64,000 nucleotides of DNA from Symsagittifera roscoffensis (lineage: Eukaryota; Xenacoelomorpha; Acoela; Convolutidae), in the NCBI RefSeq assembly GCF_963678635.1, contig NC_087064.1, positions 66,953,548 to 67,017,547 on the forward strand, given 5' to 3'. Both the position numbers and the translations under genes were made by a program. Of this stretch, positions 23,375-35,312 are shown in pieces. Below the pieces are notes generated by a model that saw nothing but the letters and a program-made list of their open reading frames with translations, did not search any database and was not told the DNA's origin. Each line of letters begins with the position of its first letter. Position 1 is the first letter of the stretch.

Positions 23375-23814
23375 TTAAATCATAAAATAAATTACACGTA
23401 CAGCGGGTCGATTATTGTAATCGACTAAATGGAGTCTAAGTAAAATTTTATCCTGATTTTCATTGTCAGAATACTTTTGTTGAGGTGCCTGAGGCCTATG
23501 ATCATGCTCAATATTTGTGATTATACTTTGGCGAAAGTCTATTCCGCATGAATCGAAAGAATCACAAAACCATCGGATAGATTGCTGTTTTTTATACGAC
23601 ACATTGTCGCAATAATTTTTGTTCTATAATGCCGTTGGTAAAGAGTAACCTCGGTATTTGTGTTTTCGATATTTTCAGGTTTTATTTTGCAGGGAGCCAC
23701 TTTAATAAGCGAGAAAATTTTATTCGATACCATTAGTTGACAATCAAAATGCGCAATTTTTAGATCTTTTGCTGTATTAGAGTAGAGATTGTCCTCTGGA
23801 ATAAAAGCGCACAT
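23375..23814 (-). pseudogene. Envelope N-terminal fragment (element 2)
   Basis: Two overlapping frames (23539-23814 and 23375-23602) carry the fragment. The first contains AHFDCQL, then VAPCKIKPENIENTNTEVTL, which lines up with the N-terminal ectodomain of the element 1 envelope (IETTNVIATLY). Shared order of Tyr/Phe-Asp, Cys and the IExTN block supports homology. The rest of the glycoprotein, including the membrane anchor, is not recognisable, so most of it is deleted or decayed. Confidence 0.5.
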
Positions 23815-25223
23815 TTGTTTTGGAAATATTAAAAGAGTGTTTATAGCTAACCAAAAAAGTTTTTATTTTGGACGGCAGCGGAAACTAGAAATTTTACTTA
23901 CTTTCGGCAAACCATCGATTATTTGGTCCGTTGAATGATCACGGTCCACAATTTCACTTTCTTCGAGATCGGTGATTTTAGATATTATTTTTAAAATTGA
24001 TTGATTTTTGCAATTGCTGAGAAAAGTCAATCGGCAGAGGAAGGTTTTGGAGGTTGAGAGGTTTTTGAAAGAATGATTCTGGGCTTATTTTTGCTGGTTT
24101 ATGTAGATCAGCTTCTGATAAAATTTATTTGTTCAAAACAGGTTTTAGCGAAGACGGCTGTGCAGTTATATTTGATATACTATACTGTGCCGAACTTGTT
24201 TTTACTAGCACGTGTCTACGGCCGTTGGGAGGGTTTTTTTGCAGTTTAAGACGGTAGTGATAAGCATGTTTACTTATTTTATAAACATATGTTTGAGTGT
24301 GCAAATAACCATATGTTCTTACCATTTGGTCAGAGATTAGTATTTTAGCAGAAGCTTTCGTCTTCAACTTATTAACTTCTAATAGATTGAATTTATGGGT
24401 ACAAAAGAGGATAAAGATAACTGGCTCAAGTCTCCAAAAAAATTAGAGCTTCTGAAAAATATTCCGCTTTGGAATATAAGTGATGATAAAAAGAAGGAGA
24501 AAAAAATTTATGAACTTATGTATAATTCAGATCTCCTTATTTCACGGGTTGAGTATTTACTATTCATGAACGACAATTATTTCTTTACGGGAGGCCGAAT
24601 GGTGGTCAGTCCAAATAAAAAAATTTAATTTGGCTAGGAATGCTGATATCATGTCCAATTGTTGGGAGGAAATTGGCCATCTGTCCAGCGTTTCGATAGA
24701 GTTGATTGGCCTGCTCCTTGGTGAGGATGTGAGTATACTTTTGATCATTTGATTACAATTTCGAATCTACAGTTATATTTTGACGTACATGTTTTTTTTT
24801 TTTCGAAACTAACGTTTTTACCGTTATTTTAGTTCTGTAGAAGCATGTTCATGGAGGACGGACGAGAGAAGCTAGATATGCTAAAAACAATTACATTGGC
24901 TTGGTGGCAACCCGAGCCAATATTGCAGATAGTAGCCAAAAACAAGCAATCAAAACAAAGAAGCGACAAAATGACTTTAGAAATATTGTGTGCTAACAAA
25001 ATTGAACAAGAAATAGCAAAATAATTTTGAGTCGAAGTTGTCTTGGGGCGAAATTTAACGAAAAAAATTTTCATTTTCTCATATCCATTTGTCTTTTTAC
25101 TTTTTTAGAAATCTGGATATAAGACAAGATGGAATTGGACTTCCGAATTTTTGTGTGGGACGTTTAGTTCTTTTTGTTTCTTTCTGAACTGACTTCAGGT
25201 ATAAGTGCAAAGAAACCATTTTC
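23815..25223. other. Decayed interior of element 2
   Basis: Scattered short open frames on both strands show no family resemblance. This corresponds by position to the stretch between the Ser/Pro-rich ORF and envelope. Confidence 0.4.
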
Positions 25224-25676
25224 TTAGTAGTTTTCTGAACTATTTGGGGATTGAGCATAAGTTGAAAATCCTTCTGAAGTATTAGAAAGATGATAAAAAT
25301 TTTGAGGTGGCGAAACATGAAACTGTGTTCTAATGTTCCGGTGGCTATGCGAGCTACTTGGGCTATCGAGTTCACTTAGTTCATTTAATATACGTTTTGG
25401 GTATGGCGTAGAACTAGTAATAGGCTGTATATCGGGGTTGAAAGATGTTGATTTGAATAAAGACCTTAAGATCATAGTTTCCTGCCCGGAATCAAAACTT
25501 TGTTTTGCAGACTTATTTTGTTCAGATTTTCTGATTGTAGAATCGTGGTTTGACATATGTTGATAGCCACTAGATATCACTGGCCAATAGGAATAATTTT
25601 CAAATTCAGTCTTTTTGGGCTGATTAAAATCTTCGATTTGTCGATTTGTTAGATGATTATAAAAACCATCGGACAT
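25224..25676 (-). CDS. Ser/Pro-rich ORF (element 2)
   Basis: The 150-codon minus-strand frame is rich in Ser, Asn, Pro and Tyr (SELDSPSSSHSHRNIRTQF), predicted disordered, with no domain recognised. Its position between integrase and envelope equals that of the Pro/Ser-rich ORF of element 1 (11494-12575), which argues for a real accessory reading frame in this group rather than chance. The frame may be cut at both ends. Confidence 0.4.
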   Translation of the reverse strand: MSDGFYNHLTNRQIEDFNQPKKTEFENYSYWPVISSGYQHMSNHDSTIRKSEQNKSAKQSFDSGQETMILRSLFKSTSFNPDIQPITSSTPYPKRILNELSELDSPSSSHSHRNIRTQFHVSPPQNFYHLSNTSEGFSTYAQSPNSSENY

Positions 25677-25990
25677 TGGATCAGTTGATTGCGGTGTACT
25701 ATTTTTTTCACTGAGGTTGCATCGTTTTCAATTTTATAGTTGACATCTGTTACTTATTCAATTACAGTATATGGGCCAGATCTTATATGTAGCACCTTTT
25801 GGGACTTCAAAAGCGGTTTAGATCTATTTTCAAGCAATACTTTACTGTCAATTTTGGTTGGTTTACCCAGCTTATGTTAATTTTGGAAGTAATGCGCTTG
25901 GTTAGTGACGCGGCGGCAGTCTAAACAAGTAATGCTGTTAAATGTTTTGAAAAAATTATCTCTTTTTTAAAATTCTGTGGATATTCGGTT

Positions 25991-26593
25991 TTAGAGTAAC
26001 TTATCAATTTTCTCATTTTTTGCATTTTCTTCACTATGAACAAGAGGTGAAAGGCCGGTGCAGTTTTCCGAGATGCATCGTTTATCATTAATGCGAAATA
26101 ATCCTAAGTATAGGCTTATTGGATTTTGTGGTTTAATGCCAAATACGATTTCGTATGACGTATAACCAGTACTTGGGTTGACGGCGGTGTTATGACCAAA
26201 AGGCAAATTTATTCTGTTCTGACCAATTAGAACCAGCATCATTTATAAAAAATGCCTGAAATATTGAGTTAAATGTTTGTTTTGGACCTCAACTTTGCCA
26301 TTTGTCCACGGTGCGTATGTAGTTCTCGGTCTAAGTGTAAAACCTAATTCAAATAACCAATGAACAAAATCATTGCTTATAAAAGCACTTCCATTGTCAT
26401 AAATGTTTTGTTGTGGAATGCCACACGATGTGATATATTTTTTAAGGAGGTTTATTGTTTCGTTTGAGTTGGCGTGTTTGCAAGGATATACTTGTATGCA
26501 TCGAGAAAATGCGTCTACAACAACTAAACAATAATTTTTGCCGTTACTCATTGGTCTCAGAGTACCTTTGGGGTCAATATGAATGGTTTTCAT
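25991..26593 (-). pseudogene. Integrase core, element 2
   Basis: The frame from 26593 to 25991 is continuous except for a stop at 26243-26245. It has IHIDPKGTLRPMSNGKNYCL (first Asp), IYDNGSAFI (second Asp) and APWTNGKVEVQNKHLTQYF (catalytic Glu), followed by YEIVFGIKP typical of the end of the gypsy integrase core. The zinc-binding start lies upstream in broken frames at 26600-26900. Compared with element 1 the same residues occupy each catalytic position. Confidence 0.85.
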
Positions 26594-27589
26594 TGGCGTT
26601 CTTTCTAGTTGACCCCATTGCTGTAAGTGAGCTTCATTTTAATCTTTTCTTTTTAGCTTGTTTTTGTGACAATCAAGACAATCGTGAAGACTCATTTATA
26701 CCCATTTATATAGTCCGGGCTAATAGAAGTATCTTTTAATACTTTCTACTGTTTTTGATTCTCCGTGATGACCACTTAAGGGATGACTATGGGCTAGGTT
26801 GAAACTTTCGAGAAATAATGATGGTGGTAAGCATGTTTTGGGGTTTGGGAGCAATCATCGTTATATTCATGAATACACAATAATTCGGTTTGATTTTTGA
26901 TGAATAGTAGATCAAACTGTCGAAGATAACCCTTATAGCTTTATCTCGAGTTCGATGAGGTTTGGTCTCTCGTTTTGTACGTTTTTTGACCCTTTTGTTG
27001 ACAGAGTCTATTACTGGATCTTTTAATTGTTCTTGGACAATTGTTTCTACATCAAGAGCAGCAGTTTATGCGAAATCCGTCAATTTAATGATTAGATCTA
27101 GTGAATCATTGTTTCCTTTTTCTGAGTGCAAGCTAATTGGTTCAATTAGCTTTGATGTTTCAATTCTATTTTAAAAATCTACTTTTGCTTGTTCAAACTC
27201 GTCAACTAAAATTTCTATCCACTCTTGGTTATCAAGATCGTCATCCAGAGTGGAAAATTCGTCAGGTATTTCTTCGTAAATATTTTGGGTTGACAAATTT
27301 TTTATTTGATTGATTTTTTTTCCAAATTAAAAAAAATCTGTTATGTTCTGAATTGCATTGCAAAATTCTTCATAGTAATCTGGTGTGTCTTCGATATTGA
27401 AATCGCTTTTTTCACTCATATCTATAAGCTTCTTTAAGTTTCTCCACCATGCAATGGAGCAATGATTGGATAGCAATTGTTGTGTGTTGTAATTTTGTCT
27501 TCTTTGTGAAGCGCTGAAAAATTAAGTTATTCTCTGTTGTTTAGAACAAATTTTATTTTTTTTGGAATCGTTTTATGTTCAACATGATA

Positions 27590-28041
27590 TTTTCAACATC
27601 AGCGATTGGAACATTTCTGCTTAAGAGATCAGGAAAAGCTAGGTTTGCGCCTGGTGTGTAAATAATTTTTAGATTATGAAACTTGGTCAGCACAGCTTGG
27701 TATTTGAAAAATCGGTGTGAAAGTTTTCTTTTTTTGGGCCAGAAGAACGAAACTGGTCTATGATCTCAAAATAGATATATGGGGAACGGTCAACTTATAA
27801 AATAAAATTCATATGTTTGAAGAGCGGATCTAAAACCACACAGTTCACGATGCTGTGGTGAAATTTTTTGTTCGGCTTTATCGAAAACTCTGGAGTTTGC
27901 GGACACAATTCTCTTTCCATCTGGAAAGGCTTGGATTAAAATGCATCCAGTTCCTACATTCAAAGAGTCGGCGTGAATGTGAAAGGGATAACCTGTGTTC
28001 GGAATTGCATTAGCAATATAATGGCAAAATTTGTCTTTCAA
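27590..28041 (-). pseudogene. RNase H domain, element 2
   Basis: The stretch 28041-27790 has FHIHADSLNVGTGCILIQ and RELCGFRSALQTYEFYF, the first two RNase H blocks. A broken continuation at about 27720-27590 gives YTPGANLAFPDLLSRN, the gypsy RNase H end motif also present in element 1 (AGKNLALPDTLSRN). The frame is lost between them. Confidence 0.78.
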
Positions 28042-28209
28042 TTTCCGAAAAACGGTTTCATGACATGGTAGCTATTGAATTTAGTTTTCGGTGTTTGCAA
28101 GCTCGTATAGACATTTTGCACCTACATGAAAGTTAATTATGTAAGTACTAGTAAATCCCATTACTCCAAGAACACCTCGTACTTCGGTTTTAGATTCAGG
28201 TGATTTTAG

Positions 28210-28880
28210 TTTTTTGTATCATCTATGCGAAAAGCTATTGGAGAAAGACCTTCTTTCGATACTAGGTGACCAAGAAATTTCCCTTTTTGTTAAAAAAAAA
28301 TGTTTTGTCGGGAGCTGCTTTAAGCCTCGCTTTACGAAGCAAAGAGTGGTGTTCTCTGATAGTATCAAACGTTTCGTTTTTATTTCTACTCTGTAAAAGA
28401 GTCTCGTCAATATATGTTATTGCCTTTTTTGATTTTATAAGCGGACCAAAAGCGTATCTCATTAGTTTACTAAAGAAATTTGGAAGTGGTTTTAAGTCAT
28501 AAAACCAACTTGATAAGTATATTGTCGTCCTCCGACAATAAAAGTAGTAAGTTTTTGAGCTTCTTCGGTGAGAGGCACTTGGTGATAAGCGCATGATAAA
28601 TCGCTGCTCGTAAAATACGAGCCATTTATCCGAGTCATTAACACCTGTAATGGTTCGAGTGGCTACCTACAATTACTAGTATCGGTTAATGAATTTAGCT
28701 ACCGAGCAACTAATACTAGTTTTATGTAGTCCTCTTTAGGAAGTATTATAACAGGATTTACGAACCAGGAGTTCATATCTTCATTTTCGTTTAACTCTCG
28801 TATTATCTCAACTTTTATTGGTTCGTCCAATAACTTGTCGAGTTTGTCTTGTAAAAACATGGGTATTTTGCTTGGTCGTT
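28210..28880 (-). pseudogene. Reverse transcriptase, element 2
   Basis: Starting near 28870, minus-strand frames read KLDKLLDEPIKVEIIREL, then NPVIILPKEDYIKLVL (motifs 1-2), YFTSSDLSCAYHQVPL (motif A) and, in the open piece 28594-28262, ITYIDETLLQSRNK and LKAAPDKTFFF. The catalytic box is YIDE instead of YIDD. Several frameshifts and stops separate the blocks. Confidence 0.82.
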
Positions 28881-30009
28881 GCTTTTTGAATGTTGCATCT
28901 TATTTAAGAGGTATATGGAACTTGTATTTCGTTTTTCCAATATCGTACTTATGATGAGAATATATATCAATGTCTTGTATGATGATATGGAGTAGATCGA
29001 CAAATTCGTCGTCCGATAGATGACTTTAAGAAAAATCAAATTCGAAAAGGAATTGAATAGTGCTATCAATTTTTTGTTTATTGAATGTATAATGTTCGTC
29101 TGGTTTAAATGTTTCAATTACAAAAAATTTGATCCACTGATCGTTTTGTTCTTTGTTCCTATATTTTGGAAAGCGGTCTCGAAGGAGTGGTCTGCAAAGA
29201 TTCTTTGCATCATCCGAGAAATCGGTGGCTAGTTTGCCTTGGCTGTTACAGGTTTGAACTATATCAGAACCGTTTGTTCAAAAATTTTGGATACACTTTC
29301 TGTATCGAATACTTCTAGTGCAGGCATGCATTTGATTTCCCAACCTGGTACATAGACATAAATTGTGGTTCCAGAGAATCTAAACACATCGACGATGATT
29401 TTAGAAACTTCTTTCCAATCCATTTTGTCTAGACCACGAGCAATTTTTGGCAAATTTTGGAATATTATTAGCAATCGCATGATATTTCATTTCATCTAGT
29501 GCATAGTGAATGCTTTGATAGGTAGGTTTTTGGAAAATTCTTTCCTTAGTGATCAGAATAGAAATTATCTGTCCGGAATTGGAATCTCGCTAAACGATGA
29601 TTTCGTTTACGTTGCTGTTTTTATAGCTACAAAAAACTCTCTTTTGTTAATCGTCGACAGACCATTTTGACAAAACCTTGGGTTATTGCTTTAAATGCAT
29701 TGGGCAATTGGCAAGTTTGATTCAAATATAGACTGTTGTTGAAAAACGTTGAATTTTTTTACAAGAATCATAGACTCGACTTGTACATTCTTGTGTGGTT
29801 TTTACGAGTGTTTAACATGAAACAACCGTCAAACTCTGAAATTTCGTTTAGAATAGTAGCTCTAAACTCATCGCAATCTTGGATTTCCTATACTTTTTCT
29901 TCTCCTTGTATATCTGTTACTGCATATCCGAGTACGCCACTATTTATGGTTACTGGGTGGTCTTGTTGATTTTCAATTAAAATCGGAAGTTTTTATTTCG
30001 GTTACGTTT

Positions 30010-30387
30010 TTAGTCGGTCTCAAATGATACTTTTCTATCATTTTTTATTGTTAGTTCTTTGCAAAATGTGCTTACTTCGTCCTGTACTTGTTTTTTAGAG
30101 CATCTAGAGATAGAATGACTGTTCATCCTACAATAATCACAAAAGCGTGTATTAATTGGAATGCCTTTTACATCCGAATCTCGGCGGCGAAAGGAATGTT
30201 GTTCATTTATGGCACTAACCTCCTGATTTTTAATCAATTTGGTTAACTCCTTTATTTGAGTCTCAAGTGATGTCATTTTATCTGTCGATGTTTTGTGTGC
30301 AATGTCAGTGGCGACAATGAAAGTTACATCTTTTGTAATTATAAGACTTGTAAACATTTCACATCCTGAGTTGGGGTTCTCTATCAT
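30010..30387 (-). pseudogene. Gag nucleocapsid with zinc knuckle, element 2
   Basis: The 125-codon frame has a coiled-coil-like middle (SLETQIKELTKLIKNQE) and the knuckle CDYCRMNSHSISRC, a CX2CX4HX4C motif that binds the element RNA. It lies upstream of RT in transcription order. The protease should lie between 29990 and 28900 but I could not fix its active site. Confidence 0.7.
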
Positions 30388-30615
30388 GTATTCAAGAGCT
30401 TTTTGCTTCAGAGCTAAGGGCTTAGACCTTTAACTGAGAAATCTATATACTTTTGAGTTCTTTGTCTCGTTTGTATATTTTTTTCCCAATGTCTGTGCAG
30501 CGCCATCAACATGAACGGTAGTATCGATGCTTTCAGGCCAACCTTTGCCGACTGAGATTTTAATGCAAGTAGTTTTTTATTATGGAAGTAGTTATTTATG
30601 GAAGTAGTTTTTTAT

Positions 30616-30798
30616 TTATTCGCCCTCTTGTTGAATGGTTTTTTCATCAACATTTCGATGCTTGAATTGATCTCTACCATCAGTGAATCTTTTTAGGAAA
30701 AATTTTTTTATTTTAGCCCAATCAGTAGCATTAGATACTTCATCAGTATACCATTTAAAAGCAATTTCTGTTAAAGCATTTTTTTTGTCTGTGATCAT
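30616..30798 (-). pseudogene. Gag capsid fragment, element 2
   Basis: A short frame with IAFKWYTDEVSNATDWAKIK and FFLKRFTDGRDQF fits the W-based pattern of gypsy capsid (retrotrans_gag type). The rest of the capsid is frame-broken. It precedes the knuckle in the same orientation. Confidence 0.5.
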
Positions 30799-31049
30799 AG
30801 TCAGCGTCAGCGCCTGTGGGTCATTGCCCTAGTGAGAATACAATTTTATTCTTAACTGAAGTCCAAAAAGCTTTTGCGCTTAGGTCTGGATCATTTTCTG
30901 AGAATGATACAAAAGACAAGTTAGGATGGGTGATTGGGTGATCGGCGATAATACTTTTTTCAAGTTAAGATATCCAATTTGATTTTTTAAAAAATGATTT
31001 TTCAAAGTTTGCAAAGACTACAATTTTTGAAAATTAGTTTTAGTTTTTT

Positions 31050-31455
31050 TAGCTTTTTGAATTCTGAAAGAATATCAATCTTTTGAAGTTTTGATAATTT
31101 CAATATTTTGAAATTTGATAATTTCAAGTTTTTGAAATTTTGAAAAATTGAAATTTTGATGATTTCAACTTGTGAAAATTTAATAATTTCAACTTTTTGA
31201 AATTTGATAATTTCAACTTTCGAAATTTTCTTATTTTCAATTTTTCAAAATTTTGATAATTTCAACTTTTTGAAATTTTGATAGTTTCAACTTTTGAAAT
31301 TTTGATAATTTCAATTTTGAAATTTTGATAATTTAATTTTTTGAAATTTTGATAATTTCAACTTTTGAAATTTGGATAATGTCAATTTTTTAAAATTTGA
31401 TAATCTCAGTTTTTGAAGATTTTGAAAATTTCAACTTTTCAAAGTTTTGAAAATT
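31050..31455. repeat. ~19-25-bp AT-rich minisatellite
   Basis: About 18 imperfect units of TTTTGATAATTTCAAC plus TTTTGAAA fill the 5' leader of element 2, between the PBS and gag. Units vary by indels in the T and A runs. TTGAAA/TTTCAA is self-complementary, so the stretch can fold on itself. Confidence 0.85.
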
Positions 31456-31486
31456 TTATTTGTGAGTAAATTTTTGAAACTTGTGG

Positions 31487-31504
31487 GTCTCACTGGTCGC
31501 ACCA
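31487..31504 (-). promoter_or_regulatory. Primer-binding site of element 2
   Basis: On the plus strand TCTCACTGGTCGCACCA ends with CCA; the complement starts TGGTGCGACC, directly adjoining the inner border of the 5' LTR at 31505. This is the standard arrangement for a tRNA-primed element on the minus strand. Confidence 0.7.
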
Positions 31505-31782
31505 ATTATTTCCAACTAACATGACTTAACTTATGGCGATCAACCAAATTGAAGCTAGTTAGAATAAGGGGTCTTTCTGAATGTTGCTAAGACTTTCCTA
31601 TTCTTATTCAACAGACAATGTTTCTTTCAGTCATAAATAAGTTTATTATTTCAAACATAGGAGACACGCATCAACTATAGAACATGATAGTGATAGTGGT
31701 GGTGACGGTGATAGTTATGGTTATAGAAATCGGGATAGAGATTGAGAAAGTGATGATTTGGTAAATTTTCGTTTGGCTTATA
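31505..31782 (-). repeat. 5' LTR of element 2
   Basis: This is the pair of 22295-22571. The left border is fixed by the PBS. The right border is where similarity ends (GGCTTAT followed by ATACC here and CGGCAA in the other copy). Confidence 0.87.
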
Positions 31783-32772
31783 TACCGTACATTTTCATAT
31801 TTTCAACATTCCATCTGTTGGTTAAACCAATCAGAAAGAGACAACGTATGCCTGAATCTTTGCTTTTGGTGATATTTTATCAACCGAGCAAACACATAAC
31901 TTAAAGCTAGCATATGGTAAAAGTTTAAGAAGTGCGTTTCTGATTTTAATTCAGAACAGTTATGTCATTTTCTTTCATCTCAGACGCTTGAATAGATCCG
32001 CAAGCTACGCATTCATCTCATTTAGTGATTGTTTCAAATCACCGAGGTGAGGAAAAGTAGCAGGAAAATGATGTCCACCAATGGCGCTATTTTTCTCTCA
32101 ATTGCAGATGAAATTCTCCAAAAATCTGAATTAGGGGGGAAATGAATTCCAACATTTTCCAATTTTGCTAGATTGCCCAGGTCTGAACAGGAAAGAGTTA
32201 AACGGAATTGATGAGCAAACAAATCTACCAGAATTTTAAACACCAATCCCAAAGTCTGCGATGATTATAGCTATTTGCGGAATAAAATATAAAACCAAAC
32301 GCTATTATCCTACGCTAAATGCATTTGAATTATCCTAGATTTGAAGATTTATCGGCGGATCTCGCCGAAAACGGTTAATGCCTTGTCAGTTAACTCATCA
32401 TCGAAAACATCAGCTGCAATCCAATAATTTTGTGGAATTCAATGACAATTTTCTGGAATTCACATACAAGTTCTCATATCAAGTAACAAAAAAAAATGCC
32501 TTTGAAATCCAGTTACTTTTAAAGAAGTTTTTGTTCAACGGCCACATCGCTGGAAATCAAATCCGCATATTTTTGGTTAGAATTTCGTGGATTCAACATA
32601 TGTCATTGAAATCCAGGTACAAAAAGCATTAACCCATATAAAAGATGTATATGTGGAATCCAAACGCGGAACCCAAACTCGAGTTTGCGTTCTGTTATAA
32701 AAACTAGTTTGGCGTCGTAATGAAATATCCATCAGAAACACTATGGTTAACAACCATTACGCACTTACAAAG
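31783..32772. other. Non-coding spacer
   Basis: I see no gene or repeat family beyond a few short ATT/GAA runs. Open frames at 32034-32252 and 32378-32632 lack any recognisable domain. Confidence 0.45.
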
Positions 32773-33293
32773 AAGACTGCTCGTATCAGGGCGGACCCCT
32801 GAATGTTCCGCCTGCCTTTTAGGTTCTATGGAGCAATAAAACCTGAAAACTTGAATGAAATCAAATAAAATGAAACTATTTTTTAAGTTGTGAAAATCGT
32901 CCCCCCACACGCCATATAAAGTATAACGTGATAAATTGCGCTCATAGTAACAATTCAATTATGGCAACTAAGCTTTCTTTCACCAATTTGGAACGATTTT
33001 TAAGACGGATTAAGTCTTCGCTTACTCGTTAATAGCATGAAACATATCGCGTTTTAATTGTCCCAAATTGGTCAAAATAACCCTTTTAAACCGCCATAAC
33101 TTTACAAAAAATAATCACAGGTGAACAATCTTTTCAAATTCAAGCTCAGTGTAAAAACAGATTTTGAATGATAAAAAAAATTGTCAAAATGGCTATTTAA
33201 AAAGTCGATAACTAGTCCGTAACTTTACAAAAATTATTGAAAAAACCCACCCGAGCACAAAATATCCGTTACTTTCGTAACAAAAGGTGGAGC
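32773..33293 (+). repeat. Structured ~530-bp repeat, array copy 1
   Basis: It starts AAGACTGCTCGTATCAGGGC and ends CCGTTACTTTCGTAACAAAAGG. The typical middle blocks are present: CATCCCCCCACACGCCATAT, CAATTATGGCAA and GCGTTTTAATTGTCCCAAA. It is the first of three head-to-tail units and has no coding potential. Confidence 0.9.
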
Positions 33294-33813
33294 AAGACTG
33301 CTCGTATCAGGGCAAAACCCTGAATGTTCCGACTACCTTTTGAGGTTTTATGGAGCAGTAATGATATTAAAAAATTAAATGCAGTAAAAAAAATTTTTTT
33401 TTTAAAACTCGAAATTTTTTATGAAAATCATCCCCCCACACGTCGTATAAAGTGCAAAAGGATAGGTTTCGCTGCTTGTAACAAACCAATTATGGCAAAT
33501 AAGCTTCTTTCAACCAATTTGAAACGAATTTTAAGACGGATTAACTCTCCGCTTACGCTGTAATAGCGCGAAATATATCGCGCGTTAATTGTACAAATTG
33601 GCCAAAATGGCAATTTTTAAAACCCTTATAACTTTACGAAAAATGATCACAGGTAAAAAAAAAACATTTGAGCTCAAGACCACAATAAAATTGAGCTCAA
33701 GACAAAAAATTCCGTCAAAAATTGCTAGCTAAGAACTCGAAGTTTGTCTGAAGAAAAAAAAACCACCCCGAGCACAAATATACCGTTACTTTCGTATCGA
33801 AAGTCGCAACAAC
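33294..33813 (+). repeat. Structured ~530-bp repeat, array copy 2
   Basis: It directly abuts copy 1: the terminal GGAGCAAGACTGCTCG runs end into start without spacer. It has the terminal hairpin CTTTCG-TAT-CGAAAG and the central GC-rich palindrome around 33550-33595 (GCGCGAAATATATCGCGCG). Confidence 0.92.
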
Positions 33814-34337
33814 AAGGCTGCTCGTATCAGGGCGAAGCCCTGAATTTTCCGACTGCCTTTTAAGAATTATGGAGCAGTAATAACATAAATATCATTGGCA
33901 AATTAAATGTAATAAAAAAAGAAAAAAAAATTCAAAAATTTGAATTTTTTTATGAAAATTATCCCCCCAACGCCATATAAACTAGAAGAGAATAGATTCC
34001 GCTCCTTGTAACAAATGAATTACGGCAATTAACCTTCCTTCAACCAACTTAGAATGATTTCTAATGCGGTTTAAATCTCCGCTTACGCGTTAATAGCGCG
34101 AAATATATCGCTCTTTAATTGTCCCAAATTGGCCAAAAAGGCAATGTTTAAACCCCCACAACTTTACAAAAAAATGATCACAAGTGAAACATCTTTTCCA
34201 ATTTAAGCTCAGGGCAACAATGCCTTTTGAATGATAAAAAACAGGTCCGTCAAAAATGGCTAGTTAAAAGTTGAAATTTGTCTGAAGAAAAAAAAATCAC
34301 CCAAATATTCCGTTTCTTTCGTTAGGAAAGTCGGAAA
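33814..34337 (+). repeat. Structured ~530-bp repeat, array copy 3
   Basis: It directly follows copy 2. The start hairpin CAGGGC-GAA-GCCCTG is perfect. Its end is degenerate (CGTTTCTTTCGTTAGGAAAG). Units of the array differ by roughly 10-15%, so the array is not brand new. Confidence 0.9.
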
Positions 34338-34843
34338 TATAAATATTTTCTGTGTTGCAAGGTTAAAAATCTATTTGTTGAGTCTGGTGAAAAGTGAATA
34401 AATTGAACGCTTCAACGGAGCGAGACTCACCAATGTCAGACAAAAGCTGTCAGATTATTAAGAATAAGTAATCGTAGAAAATCAGATCAAAATACTCCCC
34501 TGAGTGTATAAAATGTATAATTAGTGCAGTAACTTAAGCTTTTGAATACCCTCTTTTCCACCAGACTACTGATTGAGACACACTCAGAAGGAGATCTAAA
34601 TAAATTTCCAGGAAAAAGGTTTAATAAGGAAAGACTAAATAAATGCTTGGCGGAAGCACTCCGACAAAATATATAATAGTGAAATTAAAAATGAGGTTGC
34701 TGTGGCATTAAAGCTGGAATGAACCGAAGAAATACAAAATCAACAAAGAGCACTTAATTTTAATAAAAATAGAGTATAAAAACATAAAAATGATTATAAT
34801 TCAAACTTAAAATTTTTGTCCGTTGCTATGATTAGCAAGATGT
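34338..34843. other. Non-coding spacer
   Basis: Nothing recognisable apart from AT-rich sequence. Confidence 0.4.
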
Positions 34844-35312
34844 TTATGCCAGATCACATTGAAGCCGGTAACGGTGTCTTTCATTAAAAAATTGGTCAAA
34901 ACTTATAGACCAAGACCGCCTGTGTAAGTTTTGATGTCCTTTGGAGTGGGGTGATTCTCGTCGTCTACTACAATTTCTGCAACTGATATGACCCATTAGG
35001 TCTCGGGTGTTTATGTATTCATGTCTTGTGTCGTGACCCATGAAACCTCGGGTCCTTGCGCGTGCATGTATTCTGTGTGTCTTTTCCACAATTAAGGGAA
35101 GACGGATAATATTTTGTCCTTTTGTGGTTCTTTTTCATCCGAGGAGTCACCAATGGAATTCGTTCAGAATTTTGTTTCTCAGTTTTAGTCCTGACTTCTT
35201 TTGGTTCTTCTTCGACACTGGTTCTTTCAAGGTTTCCGGCTTTTTTTTCATCCCCGTTAAGTCTTTTAAATTTCGATTCAAAAGCAAACTTGTTTTGCCT
35301 TATTTCTCGCAT
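34844..35312 (-). other. Basic, highly charged open frames of unknown nature
   Basis: Two overlapping minus frames, 35312-35019 and 35089-34844, are rich in Lys, Arg, Glu and His (RTKTEKQNSERIPLVTPR; RGFMGHDTRHEYINTRDL). Composition differs from the surrounding AT-rich DNA. No family is recognised; it could be a decayed exon or mobile-element piece, or chance. Confidence 0.2.

Larger units (their letters stand above)
22295..31782 (-). mobile_element. Envelope-bearing gypsy-type LTR retrotransposon (element 2)
   Basis: Two direct repeats of about 277 bp (22295-22571 and 31505-31782) bound a minus-strand element of 9.5 kb with a tRNA-type PBS, Gag, zinc knuckle, RT, RNase H, integrase, a Ser/Pro-rich ORF and an envelope fragment. 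The gene order and RT/integrase wording (LKAAPDK, APWTNG) match element 1, so the two belong to one group but are not recent copies. Many stops show it is defective. Confidence 0.88.
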
